Shown: in pieces, positions 14,030-26,200 of the stretch
How positions within the stretch are numbered: the stretch's first letter is position 1
Layout: every line of letters begins with the position of its first letter
Source: Warburgia ugandensis
Taxonomy: Eukaryota; Streptophyta; Magnoliopsida; Canellales; Canellaceae
DNA: 64,000 bases
Assembly: GCA_035236585.1 (NCBI GenBank)
Contig: CP141127.1
Location: forward strand, 65,453,495-65,517,494
Direction of reading: 5' to 3'
The notes under the pieces: model-generated
Database searches by the model: none
What the model was told of the DNA's origin: nothing
Seen by the model: only the letters and a program-made list of their open reading frames with translations
Program-made: the position numbers and the translations under genes

Positions 14030-16960
14030 AGCTTGCATTCCCTTAAGCTAGGGCGTTCCCCGTAAGCGATGTGCTGCATGGAATCCTAGGTGTAGTAAAA
14101 AATGGGCAAGGGTTGCTAGGACATTCCCCTAGAAGTGATACACTATATCGGTTGTAGGGTGTAGTGGAACATGGGCAAGGGATGCTAGAGTGTCCCTTCA
14201 GAACCAATACATTGCATCAGAACCCCTGTGTAGTGAAAAGTGGGCATGGGTTCATACCATGGAGGTTGAGAAGTGCGCTGGTAAATAGGTTATCTCAAGA
14301 GCATAAGATTCGTATTGCCACATGGAATATAGGGACATTCATAAGTAGGAGTTTGTAGTTAGTAGATACTACAAAACATAAGAGAGTCAATATTGCTTGT
14401 ATCCAAGAAACCAACTGGAAAGGGGCTAAAACTAGAGAAATCAATGGGTATAAACTCTGGTAAGTTGGAAAGAATAATAACAGAAATTGAATAGGAATAA
14501 TGGTGGATAAGGAATTAAAGGATAAAGTTGTGGACGATAAAAGAATCAGTGATAGAATTATAATAATAAAACTTGTTCTAAGAGAGTAGATCATAAATAT
14601 TATAAGTGCATACACACCACAAGTATGGTTAGAAGATATAATTAAAAGATAGTTTTGGATAGATAGGGAGGGAGTTATGTAAGAAATTTCTAACACTGAG
14701 GGGATAGTTATAGGAGCAGACTTAAATGACCATGTAGGAAAAGAAAAGGAAGGATATTATAGGATACTTGGGGGGTATGGTATAGGAGAATAAGATGAAA
14801 TGGGGGAAACTATCAATGATTTTGATTTGGCATATAACTTGGCCATTGCAAATACATTCTTTAAGAAGAGGGATGAATACTTAATAACCTTTATAAGTGG
14901 ACTCCATAAAAGCCAAACAGGTTTTTTTCTACTTAGGAATACTAAAAAATCAATGTGTAAGGATTGTAAGGTAATACCTAGTAAGAGTTTAACCTTACAA
15001 CATAGGCTAATGGTTATGGATATCTATATTAAAAGATGAAAGAAAGGAAATGAACTTAATAGGTATCTAAAAAGTAAGTGGTCAAACTTAAAAGGAGAGA
15101 AAATAACCTCATTCACAAATAAGTTTGGTGGTGGAAAGAAAGTGGAACTATGAAAAAAGTGTGAATACCATGTGGACTAATATGACTGAGTCCATTAAGA
15201 AAGTGACAAAAAATGTCTTAGGAGTTTTAAAGGAAAAAGACAATTAGTAAAGGAAACACGCTGTTGGAGTGAAATAGTACAAAAAGTTATTAAAGAAAAA
15301 TGGGTGTGTTTTAAAGCACTACAGAAGACTAGAAATAATAAAAACTATGAATAGTTAAGAATGCTAAAAAGGTTACTAAGAGAATAGTAAGTTAGGCTAA
15401 ACTTGCGTCTTATGATGACTTCTATAATAGACTAGGATCAATAGAAGGTAAGAAAGAGGTGTTTAAACTTGCAAAAATAAGAGAACAAAAGGTAAGGACT
15501 TAGACCATGTTAGGTACATTAGAAGTGATGATCAAAGGATATTAATCAAATATAACGAGATCAAACAAAGGTGGGTAACTTACTTTAAAAAATTGTTAAA
15601 TAACAATGGCTTTGAGAATACAAGGATTGAAAATATTACAAACCTAAATAACATTAGACATGATAGATATGAACGTAGGATTAGAATACTTGAAGTGAAA
15701 GAGGCCTTGAAAAAGATGAAATCAGAAAAGGCAATGGGGCTTGATGGTATACCAATAGAGGTTTGGAAGCATATGAGAGATACTAGAGTAGTTTGGTTGA
15801 CCAAGTTGTTTAACAAGATTATAAAATCAAAGAAAATGTCAAATGAATGGAGGAAAAGCTATATTGTACCAATTTATAAGAATAAAGGAGACATATAGAG
15901 CTGCACTAATTATCGAGGGTATTAAACTTATGAGCCACGGTATAAAACTTTTTGAAAGAGTAATTGAGAAGAGGCTATGGTATGACAAGTGTATCGAAGA
16001 ACCAGTTTGGTTTCATGCTTAGGAGGTCTACCATGGAAGCTATTTTCTTATTAAGACAACTAAAAAAGAAATATAAGGAGAGGAGGAAAGACCTCCACAT
16101 GGTCTTTATTGACTTAAAGAAAGCTTATGATAGAGTCTCTAGAGAGTTAATATTGAGGGTGCTGGGCGAGAAAGGGGTTTCACTAGGGTATATAAACATA
16201 ATTAAAGATGTGTGTGAGGGAACAGTGACAAATGTTAAGACCACTAGTGGCGAGATCGGTGATTTTCTTGTCATTGTGGAATTGCACCAAGGATCAACAT
16301 TTGCACGAGGAGATTCCATGGTGCATGCTATTTGCAGATGATATAGTCTTAATTGATGAGACAAGGGAGGGCCTAAACACAAAGGTAGAGTCATGTCTAA
16401 AGGATTTAAAATCAGCCAGACTAAGACATAATATATGAAGTCCCCGTAAAAGACCACTTTCGAGACTTAGGATCAATGATTTATGAGAGTGCAGAGATTG
16501 AGAGGAAGGTTACTGAAAGAATCCAAGTAAGCTGGAACAAATGGAGATGTGCATCTTAAGTTTTGTGTGATCAGCGGGTGCCATTAAAACTAAAAGGAAA
16601 ATTCTATAGGATGACCATAAGGTCAGCCATGCTCTATGGATTAGCATGTTGGACAGTTAAGGAACATCATATACATAGGATGAGCATCATGGAAATGAGG
16701 ATGTTGAGATGGATGAAAACTAGAGAAAACATAGGGGTAACACAAATAGGTAACAAGATAAGAGATATTAGACTTAAATGGTTTGGACATGTCTAAAGGA
16801 GACCCAAAACGGCACCTGTTAGGACTAAGGCAATGCAAGTAAAAGGTTCTAAAAGAACAAGGAGAAGGCCCAAAAGAATGTGGATAGAAGTGGTGAGAAA
16901 AGTTTTAAAAATTTTGAGATAGGCCAAATCAAATGAATGCCTTAAATCCCTAAATAAGTA
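14030..16960 (+). mobile_element. RTE-clade LINE, decayed, copy 1
   Basis: Broken endonuclease plus reverse transcriptase reading. The leader has 69-bp direct repeats (landmarks at 14090, 14159, 14228). The endonuclease starts with RIATWNIGTF at about 14309, then IACIQETNW (catalytic Glu), ISAYTPQ, GADLNDHVG and TLQHRLM (catalytic His). The usual SQIDF is SQTGF, so the catalytic Asp is lost. The reverse transcriptase follows in pieces: ALKKMKSEKAMGLDGIPIEVWKHM, NEWRKSYIVPIYKNKGDI, NQFGFMLRRSTMEAI, HMVFIDLKKAYDRV and CMLFADDIVLIDETREG (polymerase Asp pair intact). Many stops, frameshifts and a small deletion between HQGS and the FADD motif show it is dead. The C-terminal end (RWMKTRENIGVTQIGNKIRDIRLKWFGHV) is also present. 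The 3' end beyond about 16960 lacks the terminal block seen in the other copies. Confidence 0.9.
14049..14262 (+). repeat. 69-bp direct repeats in LINE leader
   Basis: GTGTAGT...ATGGGCAAGGG...GCTAG blocks recur exactly 69 bp apart (14090, 14159, 14228). A half unit precedes and a partial unit closes just before the ORF. Part of the third unit also forms the 5' end of the LINE at 54815-57198. Confidence 0.75.
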
Positions 16961-19336
16961 CAAGACATGGGCCCACCATGCATTTCCATTCCATCTAACA
17001 TATATTTTGGTTGTTGTCAGGAATGTTATATAATTTATAGCTGATTTTTCTTCTTTCTTGGGGGGACCACATAGTTCCTCTCTCTCTGTCTCATGTAGTT
17101 TTTTTGTTAGGCAAATGAATTTTTATAGACGGATAAACCTAAACCAATAAGCTACTTGAACCTATGACATAGCATAGGAAAGCTCCTACAAAGTTCTTTT
17201 TTTGGTAGGTAAGCAATGACTTATGAGACAAGTCCAAACCAACCAATTGTATCAAAGTTTTATAGGAGCATATTGAAAAGGAAAAGTGGCCCAATTTTCT
17301 TTTCTTTTTTCATTGATCCAAGCACTTTTGTCCTTTTATATAGGCTAGTTTAGATTGCCTATATAGCAAAAGTTGTATATATTATATGACTCTAAAATCT
17401 TATTTCTTTTACCTTTTAAATTCTAAAATAAATGGGATCTATGTTTTTTGGATTTTTTGTGTTAACCATCTATTTTAGCACGTCAAAAGGTCAAAAGAGA
17501 GGGACTCAAATTTATCTAGTATATATGATTTTTGGTACATAAACCATTTGAAATAGCTAGAATCAAATGAAGAATTTAGACAATCAAGAAAAAGGAAAAT
17601 TAATTAGGCAAGACTTTTTACATGCCTCTCTTATCACTTTGATATAATCAATCATATCAAATAATTGTTTCCTTCCTCTCTTCATCTATCTAAATATTAA
17701 CTAGGAAATATATATTATCCCCTTCATATCAAGGGGTAACGTCAATTATCCCCTTTGACTAAACTATACCCCTTTAGTGGATTTACATTATACCCTCCAC
17801 CTTTGAACTTGACAAATGTGCCCCTTTAGAGTTATTAGCATCTCTCTTATAAAGTTGTGGGCCACTTGTAAGGGCCACATAATAGAACTCTCTCTCTCTC
17901 TGTATGTGTGTGCGAGGGTGCACACGTGAATGTGCAACTTTCTTCTCTAGTTTCTGCTTCGCAATCTATGTATAGAAGGCACTGTCTATTCAAGTTTGCA
18001 TTATGTCTTTATTTCTTCATGTTTTATTTGCAGGGTTTGGTAATGGGTTTCTCTTTTGATGCATCCATTCAAGTCTTCATTGTTACCTTGCATCCATGAG
18101 GAGAAACTAAATGACGTACCAGAAAGCATCTTCTTTCTATTTTTCTTCTTTGTACCTTGAAATTTTCATAACAAGTTCTTGTACTCTGTACTGATTTTAG
18201 TGCGTGTTTAGAAAACTTGTCTTCATTGCTTTTGTAGTGTTGTCTCTATTTCACAGCAGAAAATCAGAAGTTTTCAACTGTGGAATAGAAAGAACACAAC
18301 AAAAACAATAAAATTAAGTTCCCAGACACACAAATGACTGATTTTTTCTTGATTTGGTGAAATTGAGCATGTACATTTCTTTTCGCGGATTGATTCTGGT
18401 AAGCCATAACGTCCATGGGCCACCTTTTGAAACATTTGAGCCGTTCCTGGATGGAGAAGCTATGCCCCCAAAAGTCTGACCTAATGATTCCAGCCCATCC
18501 TCCAGGTTTGAAATGAATTACAAACTGGGGTCATCGTCCATCTCAAAGGAAGACGCTCAACATGAGCGGGTTTTCAATATGGGAACCTAAAAACTCATGA
18601 TCACTATAGTGTTCTATGATCATAAAAACTGGGTTTTTGAGAGTTGAGTACAACCAACCAAGATAGGCCATAGATTTAGATGATCTAAACCGTTCATCAT
18701 CTTCAGTCTGCCTATTTAGCTTGTATACCAAAAATTCATGCCTATCGGTGGCTTCTAGATACTTTATTTTTCAGTTAAAAGTTTTAATATTTAGAAAAGC
18801 GCATGACTCGAGTCATCCAATGGTTATAAAATTTAGTAGATAACCAATTTAAGACATGAAGAATGTGATGAATGGATCCGATGATTCCAAAGATGCCCTG
18901 GATGGGCAACGTCCTTTTCCCGCGTCCGAAAATAATTTTCCACCAAAGTTCTCTAACCCTTTCCTTGCTCTACAACATGTTCAGTGACCGGAGAATTATT
19001 CCAATCTTGAAGAACGAAATATGCAAAGCCAAAGGAAGGAATCTTCGTAGGCAAGTGAGGCGATTGATGAGGACGCAAGGCTACGCAACAACTGGATGGC
19101 CGGCATTGCTTTTCCTTTGTGGAATCAACTTTTGGCATTTTACTCCTTGTTGACGTGACTGGGGCCCACTTGCATTGTCTCTGCCACAACAAGTGGCAGC
19201 TATATGGGGCCCTCTCATTTAGTTAATGATATAAATGTTGAGCCCAGTTGTCCGCATTGCCTAGCTTTTATTTTTCGTTATTTAGATATTAATTAAACTT
19301 GAAGGTTTGGTATGGCAATTTCGATCTATTATGTAC
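16961..19336. other. Intergenic DNA, no gene seen
   Basis: AT-rich and pyrimidine-rich stretches, with short ORFs only. From about 18360 to 19210 the sequence is less AT-biased and has phrases such as GATCTAAACCGTTCATC, often seen in plant MITE-type repeats, but I could not define ends. An ORF pair at 18872-19192 (+ and -) has no recognisable domain. Confidence 0.5.
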
Positions 19337-19710
19337 GGAATGATAGCATGGTGCGCCCCCTGCACCGAGCGGCTGTAATGCCCATGATTGGCCACAAAAG
19401 ATTGATCAGACCCATCCATTTGAATTCTCTCATATTGGATGGCTGATACTCAACAAACAGCAATAATTATTTGATTTTAAAATAAAAAGGAAGCAATTTT
19501 GATTAAAGACGTGCACAATAAAGAACGAACAGTCAATATTCAATGAACGAAGGGCATAATTTTTTAAATATGATAGTCATCCTATGACTTTAATATTTAA
19601 CATATTAGATATTTTGGGCTGTGATCAACCTTTGGTGGAGCCCATCATTCTAAAAAGAGGTGCACTACAGAAAATGGTAGATGTAGCACGCGCGCTATGC
19701 TATCATTCTC
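19337..19710. mobile_element. MITE-like element with terminal inverted repeats
   Basis: The left end GGAATGATAGCATGGTGCGC (19337-19356) is matched by the inverted GCGCGCTATGCTATCATTC (19690-19708) with only a few mismatches, enclosing about 374 bp with no ORF. Flanking bases do not give a clear target duplication, so the superfamily cannot be stated. Confidence 0.6.
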
Positions 19711-20449
19711 AAATTAAATAATGTCTACTCCAACTTTCATTTGAAGGCTTTAGCTCGTTTAACTAAATAAGAAGCTCTTTTTTTTTTTTAAAAAAAACTA
19801 AAAAGTTTAAAATAAATGAAGGGAATTGCAAAAGGAGAGGGCGAAAACGCCACATTACCATCTAGTGGTGTTTTGGTTCCTTGGAGGTAGGCCATTACTT
19901 CTTTAAAGCATCTGACCGTCCATGTCTAGCAATTGCATCCAAATTACTGAAGTAGGCCATGGAAAAGTATGATGTTACGGCTCTACTCAAACATTTCCTC
20001 GTGTATGTATAAAGAACAAGAGAATTATAAGGCAAAGTGCACTTGCTTGCTTAAGAAAGAAGTACAAACTACTTTCCCTTAAGATTCCAGCGTTTCCAAT
20101 AGTTTTGACGGAGCTACTAACTAAAACAAAAACAGAAAAAAAAAAAGGGATACAGTTGCACTCATTGATTTGTCCATCTTCATCAAGCAAGCAAGTGCAC
20201 TTGGGAGATGGTGTTCCGGCGTTCCACCCAAGCTTTCCTATTAAACGAGTAGCTTTAAATGTTGGTGTTTGGCAGGAACGGATGCCGATGAAGTGGGGTG
20301 CCATTATTGAAGTGAGAGGCTGTGGATATTGTAAGAGCAAGGGACAGGTGTTGGATGGTGAATCGAACGAGGGAAAGCGCGTGGAACGTGGAGCTTGCTT
20401 TATAGTCAAACAGCGCGTGGAACCATATAACAGGTTTTGCAGAAAACCC
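19711..20449. promoter_or_regulatory. Upstream region of the RS-like protein gene
   Basis: Putative promoter-containing stretch before the leader exon of the gene at 23262-27572. Overlapping ORFs on both strands (19987-20409 minus, 20105-20452 plus) show no recognisable domain, and I regard them as chance. No TATA element could be assigned with confidence. Confidence 0.3.
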
Positions 20450-23261
20450 TAAACTGGTTAAGGGTGTGAGCAGTTGTTTGTGTTACGAAGTAGGGATTTC
20501 TATTTTCTGCTCTTCGATTCAGAAGTTTTCCAGGAAATCGCGCAACTTCATTCTCGTTTCTAGGGTTTTCCCTTTTCTGGGGCAGGTATATTTTCATCGC
20601 CTTCGAGATATCTTATCTATTTTATCGTCTTTACGTCGGTGAGATCTTGCTCTGATTCACTTGAATTGGGGGATTGTTTTTGGGTCTGAATCAGGCAAAA
20701 TTGCCCCGATCTGATGCTGGTTCAAATGTATCCAGTGTTTTGAGGTCTGATCCGTAAATCCATGGCAGATATCTAAGTAATAAGGTGGATTAGCTTGGAC
20801 GGATTCTCGCTTGACCATGGATGCTTGTAGATTGAAGCTCTGGTGTGGATGAAAAGAATCTTCGTCGCCTTTTTCTAGGTTTCTTTCTTTCCAAGGAAAG
20901 TAAGGCGATTTCAGTAGATAAGATTTTGTTCGATTTGCGGATTAAAAGTATTTCATATAGATCTATTCCAGATTGGAACTCCTTGTTCTGCTGCTGTAAT
21001 TTGTTAGATGCTTTTCCAACCAGTTGCTGAGAAGTTTGAGTGGATTATTATGTTGTGGGGAGTCAGGACGGAGACGGAGAGAGACCTTAGCAGTTAGATT
21101 TAGAGAGAGAAAAGCTGGATCGTAGTTTGGAGTTCTATTACAAGGTATTGGTGCCTCTGAGTTTCGTTCTAATGAGTATCGGCGTCTACATATGTCAGTC
21201 GATAGGATATGTGGTTGATTGTGATCTTTTTAGCCGCAGATTCCCTCTAATTTTTGGACTGTACTTTTGTGCGAAAACTGTGTCTTGCTGATGATGAATC
21301 AGTAGCATGAACATGGAAGATCGGAAGGTGGCAAAGTGATTGTTTTCTGTTTTCTCTGAAGGAGATCGAACAAATCCATCCCTCTAAAATGCATTTCTCC
21401 ACCGCTTGAACCATCTGGACGTAGATCTGACTGAGTTCACGAATATACTCGACCAGATTGAAAAAAGAGAACGCAATAGTACTGTTTCGATTAGCAAAGG
21501 TCTACTAATTCGATGGTAGAATAGCCCATAGTGGCATTGCTAGCCTGAGGCTCATCAGGTGAATTGCTCAGTTCAATGCTTTCTTGGATTGACTTCATCT
21601 AATATATGGGTGCTGTATCGCACAATGATGCATCTGATGTCAGTTCTATAATTCCTGTTCCGTTCTCTTTTTTGTGTTTCTTTGACATCATATTTTCCCT
21701 TGCGGCCCCAAACCCTCTTTAGTCGGTTGGCTATTCAATTCTTCTCCATGGCCCATCTGATGGCTTCCTCCGATCTGCTTCACATGTTTCTGGACTTAAA
21801 GGTTATAAGTTGGTGTTGAATACGAGGTTTGTAATTATTGAGTCTTTGGTAGTCCATTTGTTTGTTTCTGTCACTGGCCATTGTCTATGTGGTCTGGGAT
21901 GCTGTGGTATATGAGCTAGGGGCATGACGATGGCTTGAGTGGTTTATATGTGTTGTAGTTGTAGGATCTGTGTCCAGATGTTCAGTGGTTGAGCAGATGA
22001 ATAAGTGGTGGATGGCATTATTAATCTGCATGTGGATGTGTAGAACTGATTGCAATGAGCGAGTGAGCAAATACATGGTTGAATGTTTGAGATATCAATG
22101 TCTCTGCATGTGGAGAAACAGTGTTGTGATTACCAATAAAGGAGTGGAGTAAAGAGAGAATTTGATATTTATGATACAGCTTCACTTATGTTGATTGGTG
22201 GTTTCCAGTGGAGACTTTAAACTAGATGCTAGGCCTGCTTTGACTCTGGTGATATGCATTAATTCAGGTAAAAAAAGCTCGGTGATTGGAGTTGGAAAAC
22301 CACGAATACAATAGAAAAGCTTGGATGGAAAGAGTCCTTACATTTAACCTACTTCTTGGCTAAGTCTAGTTAAGCAATTAGAAGCCATGGATGTATAAAA
22401 AAAAACACTTTCTACTTGGTTGGTATTTAATAATTTGAATACTGCTTTGTTCTACTCAATGTCTGCCCCACTCAATCTTCTTCCTAGTGATAAAAAGCTG
22501 CAGTGTTACTTTGTTGGTACTTTGGCCTACATTGATGCTGGAGAGCTCTATTTTTAGAAGCCTTCACAAACTCTTATACATTTGGAGTATCGGAAGGGCA
22601 CATGCTTATGTTTAATATCCTTATCAAATAGTTTATTGAGTCGATTTTGGGATTTCTTTGCAAGTCACTTTTTCATAAATAATTCGCTGCAATATAAGTT
22701 TGCTATTGTGCTTAGCTAGTCAAGTAAGTCGTTACCGGAGTGGAGGTTTCTACTCCTGCCATTCTTTTGTATGTTCTATCAGTGTTGATATAGCCTGAGT
22801 TATTTTCTTTCATCAAATAGTTTGAAAGTCTTTCATCTCCTTGTTCCTGTTATTCTACTTCTCCTACCAGTAAGCTTAACCCCGCCCTTTACTAGAGATG
22901 GATTTTGGTTCACTGTGATTTAATTTCCATCTTCAAGTCATCTCTAATACCTCCAGCTTTCATCTGTTTGCTCTGCAGGTCATGAGTTAACAGTGTTCTG
23001 TGCCTGACCCATTCCTTTGAATTTTCTTGATAAGCAAATGCAGCAGACACTCTTTGAGAGATTTCAAAGAGCATAGGAAGCATAGCATCACCGTGAACTG
23101 CATCATCTTACATAAAACGTACCGTTGATGAACTTCAGAGATCCGTGCAGCCTCTTTGGTTCCAGAAGCTAGTCTGAGATCTACTGGAACACTTACCTCG
23201 AGCTTACTGTGGTCTTTGAATCAGCAAACGGCTATCCTCTGCAGCTCTAAAAGCATCAGAC
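20450..23261 (+). other. 5' leader with probable 2.4-kb leader intron
   Basis: The start at 20450 is approximate. GGGCAG|GTATAT at 20585/20586 is a good donor and TTTGCTCTGCAG|GT at 22978/22979 a good acceptor, so one intron of 20586-22978 would leave a leader of about 0.4 kb before the ATG at 23262. The interval is T-rich and low in repeats, consistent with leader plus intron. Other donor and acceptor choices are possible without transcript data. Confidence 0.45.
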
Positions 23262-26200
23262 ATGCCGATCTCTGAATGTCAACAGGTGGGTTTGTCCTTC
23301 TTCTTAGTTATTGCTGATAAGAATTTTTGTATTTCATTTCAGAAATTGATTGTTGAATTTTCTTGGCAGCTTGGAGTTAAACTTGTTGGTAAACAGAGTG
23401 GTAATTCTGTTATAGGTGTACCCCTCAAGAAAAGAAAGTTCCCATTGTTTCAGTCTGCTTCGCCACCACCACAAATATCTTCTTCACCGCCTGGGCAACC
23501 TGACCTACCACAGAAAGAGCAATCTGTCTTGGAGCCAGAAGCATCATCTTTAAATGCAGGTGGTGTGACAGAAGTTCCTGTTTCCATCAACAGTTGTGCC
23601 AAGGAGGATGGGGAAAGATCTTTACCTGATATAAACATGAAATTGGTACCAAAGAGCAAAGATAATATTGGTTCTTTACCTGACAGAAACATTAAATCGG
23701 TACCAGAAAGTGCCAGTGAAAGTTCTTTATCTGATAGCAATATAAAAATGGGTCCAAAAATTGAAGGCCATCATGGTTCTTTACCTGATGGAAACAGTAA
23801 ATTGGTTTCAAAAAGTGAAGATGCAGTTGTATCTTTATGTGATAGAAATATTAAGGTGCCTAAATGCGAAGATTCTTTTGAATCAGACATTCATCGTCCT
23901 AGCAATCTTGTTTCTTCTAGCGCTGGGGAGGAAATAGTCAGCAAAGGAAAAGTTATACCAGAAAATACTTCACCATTGTGGAGAGTCCCAGAAAATGAAC
24001 ATCTATTAGCTCCCAAAGAACCTTTGAGATTGACCACTTCGGAGGGAATAGGTGGTGAGGTGAAACTTATGCCAAGTGACAATTCTGCATTTAGGAGAGT
24101 TCCTGGAAACACTGAATTGCCGTCGGCATTGAGAGAACCTGTTGGTCTGTCTCTGGAAAGCCAAACTAGTGGAGGTATCTTTCAGGAACAAAAGAAATTG
24201 GATCAGTGTCCACTGGATCTTGGTCTTGTTTATGGCACACAGAAAGATGTCAGTTCAGCTGAGGAACAAAAAAATGTACCAAGTAATGTTAAAACTGAAT
24301 CAGAAGTTTGCAGTCATCCACCTGCAAACAGGTCCCACTGGGATTTGAATAAGATGATGGACACATGGGAGGGCTCTGTGGGAGACCAGTTGCCAGGTGG
24401 GACTGACAAGCTGGATTTGCGTGTCATATGCAAGCAAGAGTCAGTGAAATTCCCAGTGGAGAGGGGTAGAGAACAGGAGAGCACCCATGTAATCTCAGGG
24501 AAGCACACAGTTGTTGGGAGTTCAAACAACTTAAAGCTCCCCAGCTCTTCTGGGTTACTTGGTGAGCACTGTGATCATCAGTCTCACCTTCGTCTGCAGC
24601 TTAATTCCTATACAGGTTGTGAATCACTCATTGAAGCAGGACCAACATCTTTGTCTGCAAAACTGAATCTGGTGAGAGAGTCGTCCGATTGCAACTTGCC
24701 GGTGAAGCCAATGCGGGATGCTGGAAAATTGAGGCTGGTTGACTGTAAAGTCATTAAAACTGAACCATATGATCAAGGTAGTCAAGGATGCTTTAGAACA
24801 TCAGAGGAACAGAAGTTGAAATTGGTTGAAAGAAGAACTGTAATGACGGAACCATTTATTCAATGTGATCAAGGCTTAAAGAAGGTGGACCCAAGCAATC
24901 TGAAATTTGTGGACTCTAGAATTGTAAAATGTGAACCAACTGAGCAGGTTTATAAAAGAGAGCTTAAGATGGTCGAGGAACCGTCCAGCCAGTTGAAGTT
25001 GCATTCTTCAAGCCTGGAAATGCCGCCAAACCTGGGAGTTAGCCACGAAGTGAGTCAAATTGTCATGAAGACCTCAGATCTGGTTTCAAGTTCTGTGACT
25101 AGTGATGGTAAGGACTCAGGTGTTACTGATAGTATGTTAGACAATATGCAAGTAACCCCTTCAGAAGGTGCTAATCCCCAATCATCCAGATTGATTTTGG
25201 AGGATGAGCGTCATTTGAATCCACCTTCAAACAGTGAAGTAGCTGAAAGCGATGAGGAAGAGAAGATTAACATATCTGTAGAGGATGATCCTTATGATAG
25301 TGACTATGAATCAGATGGTGTACATAATGAGGGTGATGCGATGCCTATGCAACAGAATGATGACGACGACTATGAAGATGGTGAAGTGAGAGATTCTTTG
25401 GCAAATGGAAATGTTGGCATATGTCAAGAAGGAGAAACAAAAAATGGAGATAATGGGGACTCAAATAATAGAGAAGCTGCTGAAGCTGGTCATTCTATGG
25501 CTGCTGATGTCATAGCAGCATCATGCGTTGAGAGTAAAGATGATAAAATAGAAGAGAGCAACAAAACTCATTCTATTATAGAACAAGTTAGCAGTCACTG
25601 TAATGAAAACAATGATAAGGACAATGGTACAGAACCATGTCTAAAAGAATCGACTGTCCTTGAAGTTCCTGATACTGGATCCAGTAAAAAGAAAACCACT
25701 AAGGCTGTTCGGAGAGTACCAAAGGAACATTTGGGAACAGATGATGGCATGAAGAAACCTGAGACACTTCCCGATCCAGCTATCTCTGAGGATCGGGAGA
25801 GAGTAAACGATGGACCTGGTGAAACTGTAAGCAAACAGGAGAATGGTAAAGGAAATAACCTAACACGCCAGAGTAATGCAAGTCACCCGAAAAAGGAGCA
25901 ATCGGTAAATGGTGGTGAAACAATTAAAGATACCAATGCTAGGGGCAATCGGAACCGGGTTATTAATTTGGCTCGAACTGCTAATGGGTCATCTTCAGGA
26001 AGACCTAGGTCTACTCCAGGCCGATCATTACGAACTGAAAGAGAAAGATACCCTGATACTTCACTTAGGGTTGATAAATTACATCCTCGCGGGAATAGGT
26101 GATATTCTTGTTCCCCCAATTAGCAATCATCTTTAAGATTTTCTGCAACTACATTTTTGTTTATTTATTTTTTGTTTTCTTTCAGAGATGAAAGCCGCAT

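Noticed and set aside
20105..20452. 115-codon ORF just upstream of the RS-like gene
   Set aside because: It overlaps a 140-codon ORF on the other strand, has no recognisable domain or Kozak-type support, and lies in the presumed promoter.
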